A DNA stretch of 64,000 nt from Datisca glomerata (Eukaryota; Streptophyta; Magnoliopsida; Cucurbitales; Datiscaceae): the NCBI GenBank assembly GCA_003255025.1, contig QANY01000156.1, positions 831,639 through 895,638 on the forward strand, written 5' to 3'. This document shows, piece after piece, positions 1 through 10,028 of the stretch. The notes under the pieces were generated by a model. The model was given only the letters and a program-made list of their open reading frames with translations, did not search any database and was not told the origin of the DNA. A program made the translations under genes and the position numbers. Each line of letters begins with the position of its first letter. Within the stretch, counting starts at the first letter, position 1.

Positions 1-784
1 AATTACAAGTTCATGTGATCGAACTTTGATCAATCACATTAATTATATTGAGAAATATTTTAGAAAATATAATTATGACTTATAGCATGTGATGACTCCT
101 TTTCGTTATAAAATGTTCTAGCGTAATGGGTAGTTTTTATTATGCAATTGACTGGACTGGACCTTACGTTACAAATGCAATAAGGAATAAGGATACATAG
201 TACAAAATTCCTTTACAATTACATATGGCATGTTATTGAGTGAGTAAGGAAATATTTACTCGGAATGAAAAGACTTGTTTTATAAAGACTATCATCTTGT
301 TCTTGAAAATTATAGTGATGTCAACTGAAATATTTTGTCAAAGTTGATTCTCTATCAACTATTCTTATTATATTTTTACATTGGGTGGTTTTACCTATTT
401 GTTGGATAAAAATAACAAACTATTATTGGTTACTGACATTAATGATTATTATTATAATTCAACCTATCTCATTAATTAGTTTAAGAAAACTATCTCGTTA
501 ATTAAAAGAAAAAAACAGAAATATGTAGTGCGATATAATCATACTAATGCACTGTCTAGCTTGGTTAAAAAGTGTTTCTCTAAGTTCTGTATATAAATAA
601 GTAATCGCTCAATCGTACATAAAACAACACATAATACAACCAAAAATAGATGAAGAAACATAGAAGTATTACATAAACACATAAAAATCAACCAATGTTC
701 GAATAAAAGGGGAAAAGAACACTGAAAAGCAGCACGAAAGGAACAGTACACATAAATGGCCTTCCGTTATGAACATGAACAAAT

Positions 785-1186
785 TTAAGGGCTAGTGGTT
801 GGCGGAGGAGAGAAGAAGGGAATTAAAGGAAGTGTAGTTGGGATTGTAGTGGGGATTGAGGGAAGGTTAGGAAGTGAAGAACTAGAAAGGAAAGGAGGCA
901 ATGTTCCCATTGGAATGTTAGGAATGGTGGGCATGCTCGGCAATGGAGGAATTGAGAGCTTAGGCAATGAAGGTTGTTGAGTTGTGGTCAATGTAGGCTG
1001 TGGTAGATTTGGCAATGTTGGTATTGAAGGCAAAGGTGGTAGCCCTATCGGTTTAGGCAATGAAGGCACAACTGGCTGGTTTGGTGCTGTAGTTTGCAAG
1101 AGATTACGAGCAGCTTGGCCGCCATTGATGCTCGACAATGTCATAGAGACTAAGAGAGCCACAATGAAGTACTTGGAAGAGGCCAT
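785..1186 (-). CDS. Secreted proline-rich cell-wall-type protein, copy 1
   Basis: Intact 133-residue frame without introns. Residues 1 to about 25 form a signal peptide with a hydrophobic core (FIVALLVSM) ending in GGQA, followed by ARNLLQ, a junction common in small plant secreted proline-rich proteins. The remainder is made of Leu-Pro, Ile-Pro and Ser-Leu-Pro units (for example LPSIPTLPNLPQPTLT) with a Ser-rich stretch near residue 100 and a PPP-containing tail; there are no Cys residues in the mature part. By family resemblance (PELPK-like and other proline-rich cell-wall proteins) it is probably exported to the apoplast; the exact role is unknown. The start is the only Met in frame with a signal peptide. 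It is the inverted partner of the gene at 27309-27701. Relative to that copy it has a 4-residue insertion near the C-terminus (IPTT duplicated) and about a dozen base substitutions. Confidence 0.88.
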   Translation of the reverse strand: MASSKYFIVALLVSMTLSSINGGQAARNLLQTTAPNQPVVPSLPKPIGLPPLPSIPTLPNLPQPTLTTTQQPSLPKLSIPPLPSMPTIPNIPMGTLPPFLSSSSLPNLPSIPTTIPTTLPLIPFFSPPPTTSP

Positions 1187-1277
1187 CTCTAAAGGAAAAA
1201 ATTTGTGTTGGTGTTTGTGTTAGATTGTGGAAAGAAGCTTGATACGATTTTGAGTAATGAGCGTAGGCCTAATGTGG

Positions 1278-1291
1278 AGTATAAATATAGC
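1278..1291 (-). promoter_or_regulatory. TATA box of proline-rich gene copy 1
   Basis: On the minus strand the sequence reads ctatatttatact, about 95 bases upstream of the start codon. The paralogue at 27309 has a TATA element at the same distance inside the same conserved block (ttagctatat...actcc), which supports the call. Confidence 0.65.
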
Positions 1292-2935
1292 TAATAAGGA
1301 TGGAAATTTGATGTCAGGTTGGTATTTGGACACCTAATGTAGATGGGGAAAAACTTCTCTTTTCAGTTAATTAGTTCACCTACTCTTTGAGTGATCACTT
1401 AACTAATATAGATGTGGTTGTTTATATAAATGAACTACATAGATTAAATGATTTTGTCATTTTAATAATTTGAGTTAAGAAATTACTATTTGTTCACTCT
1501 AGTCATTATACCTTAAAAAAGAAATGAGTACTACTTCAAATATGGAATAATTGGGTGAACTAATTATTTCATAATCTATTTTCAATGACGATATAGATAT
1601 AGTGGATTTGGATTTTATTTGGTTCATCCGAATGGGAGAAGTTCTTAGAAAATTTAGGTATTTTTTCTAATGTCTAAAATCTGCTCGACTCAAACTTCTC
1701 AACTTTTTAATGAAATTTTTTTATCCCGAGTTGACTTTACTGTTGAAACAAAAAACTAAATACACAAATCTTTCAAAAAGGAATCTCTTTTCCATCTACA
1801 CTCTGAGAGGGTTCATTTGCATAGATAGTAATCAAATAGAAACTATCCATTTCAAGTATCAATTATAGACGCAGCCGGCGGCCTACTGTTGCAACTTCTT
1901 CACCAATATGTCTATTCTACCAACCTTGCCTGCTGGAAGTTTAGATGAGACTCGAAATATACCCAATAAACCAATATGCCAAAGTTTTTAGTAGCAAATG
2001 AATTTAGAACCACCAATTGTAATTGCATATATAGCAACTTAGTTAATCAATATATATATGCTCTAAAAGGAAATTAGAACTTAATAATTCTTCTTAAAAG
2101 AAGAATGTGATTACTATTGGGTTGTCTCATTGTCCTCTATAATACTTGATTGATCTAGTGTACTGACGGCATTTTAGCGCGGCCATATTTCCTTTATAGC
2201 TAAAGTTATACCTATGTATAGAACATCTAAAGAAGAACTAATGTAGGATGAGTATGGTGGCTGAGGGACAAATTTAAAGTCATGGCATGATGATATGTAG
2301 AATTCCTTTTAGAGCATGGCTACCTATGTAACAAGGTTAGTGCTTGTGGGTTCTACTTCTCCGCTTTGAATAAGTCAAGCCCCCTAAATGATGGGGTTAT
2401 TATTTGTTGCAAATCTGACAGGTATAATCATGTTATTATGTAGTTGTTGCAGATCTGACAACTCTAGTCATGTTATTCCTTAGTTCTCACACGGTACTAA
2501 CGTCTTCAATCTAAGTTGTTGCAAGGAATGCACAACGACTAACATAGTTGGAACAAGGCTCTCGTCATAATTATGTGGATTTTGTGGGTTTGTGGGTGCA
2601 TGTGATTTGATCAGAATTATGGTTTGATCGGCGAGTTTTGGGGTTACACTAGAAATGGTCGTGTGTGTAGGGTTTCTAGTTTTGTTTAGATCGAGCTGTC
2701 ATATTGGCGGGATGTTCAGCCTAACTCTCTAGAGAGTCGTTAAAATTTGTAAGGATTGTTTTGGGAAGCGGCTGACAAGAACAATTTATTCGTATATACT
2801 GACGAACTTGGATTGCTCAAGAATTTTGTATCAGAAGAGAATAAAAAAAAGCGGGGACATGCTTTGAAATGATAAAAAGTTTAATCTCCTCAGGGCTGGA
2901 TATTAACCATTTAGAAGTGGACAGAGCTAATTACA

Positions 2936-3657
2936 ATTAAAAAAAAAATTAAAACTTCGAAAACGAAACTGAGTAACATCACTTTGTCTTGCTTCACCTA
3001 AATGCTTGAATTTACACAATTGTAGATCTTAGCTCTAGGTTGCAACATGTGATATGAACATTAAAGAAAGACTGTGGAACTTCTAAAGGGAAAACTGTTT
3101 GGACTAAAGTGAGACTAGGCTTTGATAGTTTGATATTTCTGGGCATGGAAGCATTAATGTGAGAACTAATTCAATGGAGGTTTTTACCTCTGGGTTTCAA
3201 TACCTTTTGATGTAACACGAGCCTCAAAGAAAATCTAATAATATCATACATTGTTGAATCGCGCATGATTATCAGTAATTCAATCTTCTAAAACCTGTTA
3301 AATTCTGAGAATACCAGGATTTAGTCATCAACTTCGATAAATCCCGAAATGCCAAAAATTAGAATTATAGAGAGAAAACGTCTCAAACAAATATCATTAG
3401 CTACCGCATAAAATCTAAATGAAAATAACAAAAAATTATAATAAAATGTCTTTCGGGCCTCCAAAAATACTTAAAACGGTATTTTCTGGACCTAATAACG
3501 AACCGTTAAACACGTAGATCTCTGAACGAACTTTGATTTGATATCTTATGGGCCCCGTGAGTTGATCTGAGTAAAAAGTTATGGCCTCTGGAAGCTGACA
3601 TGCACGTGTCACAATCCATTTATTCCAAATATTCTAACGTTGCATCGACCACATCAG
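2936..3657 (-). repeat. Spacer start and probable gypsy 3' LTR
   Basis: No gene is visible. On the minus strand the G-rich tract at 3658-3669 looks like a polypurine tract, and the sequence after it (tgatgtggtcgatgcaacg) would be the start of a gypsy 3' LTR running toward lower coordinates. No matching second LTR or clear end was found, so the extent is uncertain. 2936-3250 shows nothing recognisable. Confidence 0.35.
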
Positions 3658-4400
3658 CCCCCCCCCCCCAGGGTAGAGAAAATCCATCCTCGAATTTGCA
3701 GCTACATCATCATCAGAAGAGTCACCGTATCAAGAAATGTTATAGTCTCTACAGCCTCCTTCCCAAATAATACGAATACTGTCTCTGAATCCTGCAACTC
3801 ATCATCAAAGTGAGCCAAAGACAATAAATTCGTAGTAGTCCATGCAGCTAAGGATTTATCTCCTGGTTTATTAGGCACCCACACAATTTTAGTCAACCGA
3901 GCAAAAAAATGTAAGTATTAGCTCGTCTGTCATGGATCGCCCCTCGATCATACTCCCAAGGTCGACCCAATAACAAATGACAAGCATTCATGACCACCAC
4001 ATCGCACCAAATATTATCTCTATACTTTGTTCCAACAAAAAACGTAACAAGAGCAAGTTTAGAAAATGTTAACTCACCACCTTTCTTATGCCAGACTAGT
4101 TTGTAAGGTTTGGGATGTTTCTCCGTCTTAATATTCAGTTTCTGTATTGCCTCTTATGAAACTATATTTTTGCAACTGCCAAGGTCAATCACGAAATGAC
4201 ACACCTTGCCCAGGATGGTACAAGTGGACTAGAAAATATTACTCCTCAACCATTTGTTCCAAAAATTTCAAGGCTGCATCGTCCACATCACCTTTAAACT
4301 TGCCTTCACCTCCTCTTGAGAGACACTCATTAGAGGTCTTGGCTCCATTACAGATGAGTTTTGATATAAATTCACTACATGCTTAGTTGATTGCTCTGTT
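3658..4400 (-). pseudogene. Ty3/gypsy protease-region remnant with polypurine tract
   Basis: Minus-strand translation gives a retropepsin-like stretch: VCHFVIDLGSCKN near 4205, then KTEKHPKPYKLVWHKKGGE, then ACHLLLGRPWEYDRGAIHDR near 3960. This is the protease-to-reverse-transcriptase linker typical of plant gypsy polyproteins, in which the D-S/T-G active site here reads D-L-G. Downstream (3896-3702) an open stretch contains PGDKSLAAWTTTNLLSL and ends in a stop. It is followed almost at once by a run of 12 C on the plus strand (3658-3669), read as the polypurine tract. Reverse transcriptase, RNase H and integrase are missing, so this is an internally deleted copy. Confidence 0.6.
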
Positions 4401-4639
4401 AGAATTTTAATTACGTCATTGCCATTTTCCTTATATCCAATGAAATATGTTCCTTTGTTCTACAAGTATGAAGTCTTTGTAGATAGCTAGGAAGAGATTC
4501 TGTATCGACTTCAGGGCATGGATTTTCGAATTAAATAACAAATTTTTACAACCTAAGCAAATAAAAACTGTGGCCCCAATATTCCTAAACGTTATGTGAC
4601 CTCTATTTACACAAGTTGAATTTTGGAAAGAACATAACA
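4401..4639. other. No recognisable feature
   Basis: AT-rich. An 89-codon open stretch on the minus strand has no recognisable motif and probably has no meaning. Confidence 0.4.
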
Positions 4640-5085
4640 ATATCTTTAAGGCTGTGTATATTATGAAAAATGAATTTAATGAATGAAATAATACAAACAC
4701 ATCTCTTTATACCCTAAATGCAAAAGAAATGAAAACAATTTCAAAAGAATAACAAATAGGAGAGAGAAGATAGTAATCACGGGTCCATTACATGGGAGAA
4801 TCTTTTCAATTCATCAATCATTGGCTGATGAGATAGGTCAATCATTGGCTGAAGAGATAGGTCAATCATTGGCTGATGAGGTAAGCAAATCATTCGTTGC
4901 ATGGTGTCTAATTTTGTTGGGTGATAAACTTTACATGTTGGATTAATAAGGTGATGATGCAATGTTGTTAAATGTAGCTAATATGTGCTACCTTTGTATG
5001 AGCTAAGGTAGTTATTGATTGTCTGTTAAAGTAGAATTATCACTGCAACCATGTATACTGATATACGACTACTTAACACCCCCTT
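4640..5085 (-). repeat. Copia 3' LTR, minus strand
   Basis: On the minus strand the polypurine-like sequence cttaaggggg (about 5079-5088) is followed by tgttaagtagtcg, a TG-starting LTR. Further along, ggtataaagag near 4715 is a possible LTR TATA box. The outer end is set only roughly by loss of LTR-like sequence. It belongs with the reverse transcriptase/RNase H remnant at 5086-7045. No 5' LTR partner was found. Confidence 0.5.
4815..4886. repeat. 24-bp tandem repeat, three copies
   Basis: Three consecutive 24-base units of the form caatcattggctgatgagat plus four bases, with one or a few changes in the second and third units. It lies within the copia LTR. Confidence 0.85.
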
Positions 5086-7045
5086 AAGTGAGATGGGGAA
5101 GAATGAACATGGAGCTTGAAGCATAGGATGTAAAAATAAGTAGGAGCAAAAGGTTTTGTGAGAATGTCAGCTAGTGTTTAGTGTGGGTATGTAGCGAACC
5201 TCTAAAATCTTTGGAATGAGTTTCTCTAAAAAAAATGGACATCAACTTTGATTTGTTTAGTGTGTGAGTGATAAACTGGATTGGAAGCAAGAGCATTGGT
5301 GCTTCGATTGTCACACTTGAGAACATGTATGTTGTCTAATTGAAAATAAAGCTCTTCGGGTAAAGGTTGAACCTAGATATCATCACTAGCTTCTAAAAAT
5401 AATTCATCATACTCAGGTTCAGCACTGGACTTTGCTAAAACACTATGTTTCTTAGATTGCCAGGAATTGAGATTGCCTCCTAGAAAAAGGTAGAGTTCCT
5501 TTACCCTATCTTAAGATCCTTTTGCCAGCCTTCTAATGATCAACTGTAGGAGAACAAAGAAATTGACTTGGCTTGGATAGTATTATGCATTGAAGAACCA
5601 CCAATAATGCTACAGAGTAGGCTCAAAGAACGGTTTACCTTGAGAAGTAAGTTTATATAAAGGACACATGAGTATTGGACTGGTTTAGGAGTTGAACATG
5701 TTGGTCATGTGAATTAAGTCAAAATCATACTTGATCTTATTAATATAGAGGCCATCTGAAGTTCTGTTTGCTTGAAAATCCAAAAAATAGCAGATTAAGC
5801 CTAATATCTTAAGAGCAAATTGGTAATGTAACATAGAAATAACATATTGGATGTTGTTGGGGCTACTTTTCGTGACAAGAATGTCATCAACATAATGGAT
5901 AACTAGTGTGTTGGAGCCTTTACAATGATGAACAAGTAAAGAGTTATTTGAGATTTAGTTGGAGAAAGCATGTCAGTAGTGCAACTTTTAACTTGAGAAC
6001 CTAAGCTTTAGGAGCTTGTCTAAAGCCACAAAATTATTTCCTGAGCTTGTAAACATGATGGTGTTTTTGGGGTTCTGAAAACCCTGAGGTTGATACATTT
6101 AAACTGTCTCGTTTAGTTCCCCATGAAGAAAGGCATTGTTCATGTCAAGTTGATGTATATCCCAACCAAACGTTAATGGCAAACTGAAGATGTTTCTGAT
6201 TGAGCAAGGCTTGATCAAGTATGCTTTTGACTTAATTCACACGACCAACATGATCAACTGTAGGAGAACAAAGAAATTTACTTGGCTTGGATAGTATTAT
6301 GCATTGAAGAACCACCAATAATGCTACAGAGTAGGCTCAAAGAATGGTTTACCTTGAGAAGTAAGTTTATATAAAGGACACATGAGTGTTGGACTGGTTT
6401 AGGAGTTGAACATGTTGGTCGTGTGAATTAAGTCAAAAACATACTTGATCTTATTAATATAGAGGCCATCTGAAGTTCTGTTTGCTTGAAAATCCAAAAA
6501 ATAGCAGATTAAGCCTAATATCTTAAGAGCAAATTGGTGATGTAACATAGAAATAACATATTGGATGTTGTTGGGGCTACTTTTTGTGACAAGAATGCCA
6601 TCAACATAATGGATAACTAGTGTGTTGGAGCCTTTACAATGATGAACAAGTAAAGAGTTATTTGAGATTTAGTTGGAGAAAGCATGTCAGTAGTGCAACT
6701 TTTAACTTGAGAACCTAAGCTCTAGGAGCTTGTCTAAAGCCACAAAATTCTTTCCTGAGCTTGTAAACATGATGGTGTTTTTGGGGTTCTGAAAACCCTG
6801 AGGTTGATACATGTAAACTGTCTCGTTTAGTTCCCCATGAAGAAAGGCATTGTTCATGTCAAGTTGATGTATATCCCAACCAAACGTTAATGGCAAACTG
6901 AAGATGTTTCTGATTGAGCAAGGCTTGATCACTAAATTCTAGGTTTCAAGGAAGTCCACACCAAGAACTTGTTGAAAGCCTTTAGCTACTAGTTTGGCTT
7001 TATACTTTTGAGTAGAGCCATCAGGATACTTCTTTCGATTCTAAA
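5086..7045 (-). pseudogene. Ty1/copia reverse transcriptase and RNase H remnant
   Basis: Read on the minus strand, 7020-6700 gives KYKAKLVAKGFQQ, then WDIHQLDMNNAFLHGELNE, then VYMYQPQGF: the N-terminal and first catalytic block of copia reverse transcriptase. The YVDD block follows, and RNase H (LKCDNRSTNALASNPVYHSHTKQIKVD) lies near 5330-5230. Frames shift and stops are frequent. Gag, protease and integrase are absent. The central reverse transcriptase part is present twice because of the tandem duplication at 5538-6931. The LTR at 4640-5085 is its 3' end. Confidence 0.75.
5538..6931. repeat. 714-bp tandem duplication within copia reverse transcriptase
   Basis: 5538-6217 and 6252-6931 are almost identical with a constant offset of 714 bases; both start gatcaactgtaggagaac and both end near caaggcttgatca. 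Bases 6218-6251 occur only after the first copy. The catalytic box differs: the copy near 5890 encodes YVDD on the minus strand, the copy near 6605 encodes YVDG. Confidence 0.92.
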
Positions 7046-7099
7046 AAGAAAAATAATGCAACATACTATCAGAGCGCCTTCGTCAACAGGCCTTCGTCG

Positions 7100-8105
7100 A
7101 AAGTGCCTTCGTCAGAGAGGTTGGCAGCTCATGGGTAACCTGGTTGCTCAGGCGCTTTGACTTATGGGTTCTCTGGTATGACTATGGAAGACTTTATTCC
7201 TCTTAATCCTAGAGGAGAAGAGGGAGATCCTAGCTATGCGACCGCACTTAGATCTTGAAGGGTTTTGATCGATTCTGAGTTAGGGCTTCTGGATTTTGAT
7301 GAAGGTAAGAAGGATTCGATACTAAACTATACTAATTCTAGGGTTTCATTGACGAGGAATGTTGTTGTTTCTCCTCACGGGGAGGGCCTCAGACGGTTTT
7401 CTAGCCTGAATATGTTGGTGAGGCTCTTCTTACTTAATCTTTGTTTTATAATTTGGACTCTCATTTCCCTTCTCTGAGTTCGAGTAAGTTGAAAAGGAAG
7501 GTGAATAATGTCTTGTTAAGGTTTTAGACTGGATTGCTTCTCAGCCAGTAAAAATAATGTATAAAGAAAGGAATCTGTAGGTATTGTGCATAATCCTATT
7601 TATGCTAGTTTTGTTCAGGAAATTGAGAAAGTAACTTTTCTTGTTGTTCTGAATATTTAGGGGAATATGAATTGTACTGCTATTGTGAGAAGCGAGATCA
7701 AAGGCCTACTCATATGATTTATGTTAAACCTGATAAGGTTTGGGGTGATATTGTTGTAAAGCTACCTAATCATCTGTGAATGAAGGTTATGTAAAATGGG
7801 AGTGTAGTCTGGTTGGTTATTTTATTGATAAAAAACCCTTATGTTCAAATGGTTAGATAGTTTGCTCTAAAGCTCTTATCTAGAAGAGGACTTATGGATG
7901 TGGCACCTACTTTAGCTCGATTTATCCTTTTAGATTTGACTCTAAAGAGAACTTGTGACCAGTTTTTCCGTCATGGCCATTGGCATATTATAGGCAAGTC
8001 TCTAATCCTTAAACCTTGGAGACCTAACCTTAAGTTGTCTGAGTCTTTGAAGAGTATCCATATTTGAGTGATGTTGCGGAGCATACCAGTGGAATCGTTG
8101 TCACA
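7100..8105 (+). pseudogene. LINE ORF1-like remnant (DUF4283-type)
   Basis: Plus-strand frames near 7925-8105 read FRFDSKENL, then FRHGHWHIIGKSLILKPWRPNLKLSESL, then LRSIPVESL. This matches the pattern of the plant LINE ORF1 domain with the conserved 'G-P-W ... L-x-L-x-x-W' signature (here H-W and KPW). Upstream 7190-7560 is an acidic leader with short frames. There is no long uninterrupted frame, and no reverse transcriptase follows. It is cut at about 8105 by the copia LTR. Assignment rests on motif resemblance only. Confidence 0.5.
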
Positions 8106-10028
8106 TGAGTGTCTTTGTAGAATAGCGAATGCCATTAACATGCAATAAGAGTTATATCTCTTGTAATCTTCTCAAGCGTCCTTGCAAACACCGAACTTGT
8201 AATCCCACGAACAACGGACTGCGAGATCCACACCAAGATCTTACAAGTCAACCTTCAAACACACTAGGATGTGTGTGGGTATGTAGAATAAATCATTGAC
8301 ACTTTTCTGTATCTAGATCTACTCAACACATAAGATCTAGAGATTTTGGAGAAGGATTATTGTGAGACAAATCTCTGAGAGAATATTAGAAAAAATTATA
8401 GTGTTTTTTTATTAACTTTTAATCACACAGTTGCACACACTCTGGCCAATAGAATATATCTTCTAGGTCAAGACTCATCAGATTTTTAAGGATTTACAAA
8501 ATAATAAATTAATTACATATGTGTCATTATAGTGGGATCCACTACAATTGAGCCAACACTAAAGTGCCACATGACACTCAATATGTCGTGTGGATCAGCA
8601 GTACCTCACGGCACCACTGTAGTATCGTGTGACACTACAGTGTGTCATGTGTTACCGTAGTGCCACGTGGCACTATAGTAACTCATGCCAATCTCTGATT
8701 CAAAAATTAGAGACTGACATGTGGCAGTCTAATATGCCACGTGACAATTATCCTATAATTTATTATTTCTACGAATCAGATAAATATCTAGATATCAATT
8801 AATTCAAAATTAATTTATTTGATCTCATAATCAATTATCTTATATGTTAATTACCAGATAAGATAAATCAAATCAAATCATTATCTCATCATGATTTAAT
8901 AGTATTTAATTTCATAAATCAAATATTCGATCTCACTAATCGATCAACATTTAATTAATCGATGTTATTATTTATTTGTAATTTCCAAAATTACAATTAA
9001 TAATATTATTAATTAATTAATATCACATAATTGTCTCATTATATACTTGCCCTAGAAATTTAATTCTTTATGCAACCTAGCCATTTTCTCATGTCCTAAA
9101 ATATTCGCACCCAATAAATAAATAATTAATTAAACTCTTAAATTAACTACTCTTGTTTATTAATTTCATTATTACTCCACTATAAATATAAAATTGCACT
9201 CTTAGTAATTATATAATATATTAACAGAGTATTCTCGTGTAGTCCTTTAATGTAGTCACTTCATGTAGTTTTGTCATCCAATTATTGATTTGTAAGTTAA
9301 AGCTACTCAAAATTATCATTTTACCATTCTAATTACCTCTTAATCCTTAAGTATTATTAATTCACTAGTGAACGGCCAATTTATAATCGTATTATAAACT
9401 TGAGCTCAATAACCATCAGAATTAAGACTTAAAGGAACCAATATACAAACCATTAAGAAAGCTTGGATTCAAAATCTTATAAGATCATGTTCCCAGCCAT
9501 CCATATCACTGAATCTTCAAAACAAAAGTCAATAGTCTATTTTACAAACAAACCTTAACAAGTGAATCAAAAGACCCAGTAGACATGCGTAGGAGTTCAT
9601 GACTACTAAGGATTAAGACTTATCTACATATGATCACCAGTTTTGATGTGTATTAACTTTTTATGATAAACGGTAAGTTAATAAAAACATTAATCCACAT
9701 CGGTCATGTCCTATATAATCTAATTATATAAAGTACATTCACTAAGATGTATAACCACATCAGTGATCTAACTCTAGGTCACATGCATTCATAATGCTTA
9801 GAACTGTACTAGTAACTTTAATATGTTGCGGACAATTTTATTCATTTTATATGATCTTAATCCTCTCGTACTTATAGAAGATCATAGTCTCATTAATGAA
9901 CATGAAATTTTCATATATTTATATATATAAATTATTCAACAATAATTGAAATAACCAATTATAAAAAAATTCATTAATTTCATATTGAAATTGTCTAAAC
10001 ATATGCTTTGAGGGCACTATGCACAACA
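8106..10028 (-). repeat. Long copia 3' LTR (about 1.9 kb), minus strand
   Basis: On the minus strand a polypurine tract aagtgggagat (10029-10039) is followed by tgttgtgcatagtgccctc, the LTR start. The block agrees in order with pieces at 58176-59679 and 56020-56760, the same LTR family at a second locus (for example 'gtagtccttt/atgtagtcactt' and 'acacactaggatgtgtgtggg'). The outer end at about 8106 is approximate. Inside, 8560-8700 has a cluster of short palindromes of the type gtgccacgtggcac. Confidence 0.65.
8560..8700. promoter_or_regulatory. Cluster of short palindromes with CACGTG cores in LTR
   Basis: Repeated variants of gtgccacatgacac, tgtagtatcgtgtgacactaca and gtgccacgtggcac occur within 140 bases; the same cluster is in the sister LTRs at 58175-58275 and 56700-56790. 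CACGTG is the G-box core bound by plant bZIP/bHLH factors; a regulatory role here is only an inference. Confidence 0.35.

Larger units (their letters stand above)
1..2935. repeat. Left arm of a large inverted duplication
   Basis: The reverse complement of this stretch matches, in order, 14420-15021, 21908-22421 and 26666-28705. Examples are the 'gttaggctgaacatccc' block (2715 versus 14640), the 'ggtataactttta' block near 2200 versus 22010, and the 'atttctcaatataattaatgtg' block near 40 versus 28645. The arm continues past the left window edge. By eye the non-coding parts are clearly diverged, while the proline-rich gene inside is much more similar. The right copy is interrupted by two insertions that this arm lacks, so this arm shows both empty sites (near 2314 and 1826). 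Confidence 0.88.

Noticed and set aside
984..1223. Open frame on the plus strand across proline-rich gene copy 1 (and its equivalent at 27203-27511, minus)
   Set aside because: Antisense shadow: low codon bias against stops on the opposite strand of a proline-rich repeat. It mirrors the real gene in both copies.
4431..4700. 89-codon minus-strand open frame
   Set aside because: No motif; hydrophobic low-complexity composition typical of AT-rich DNA; partly within an LTR.
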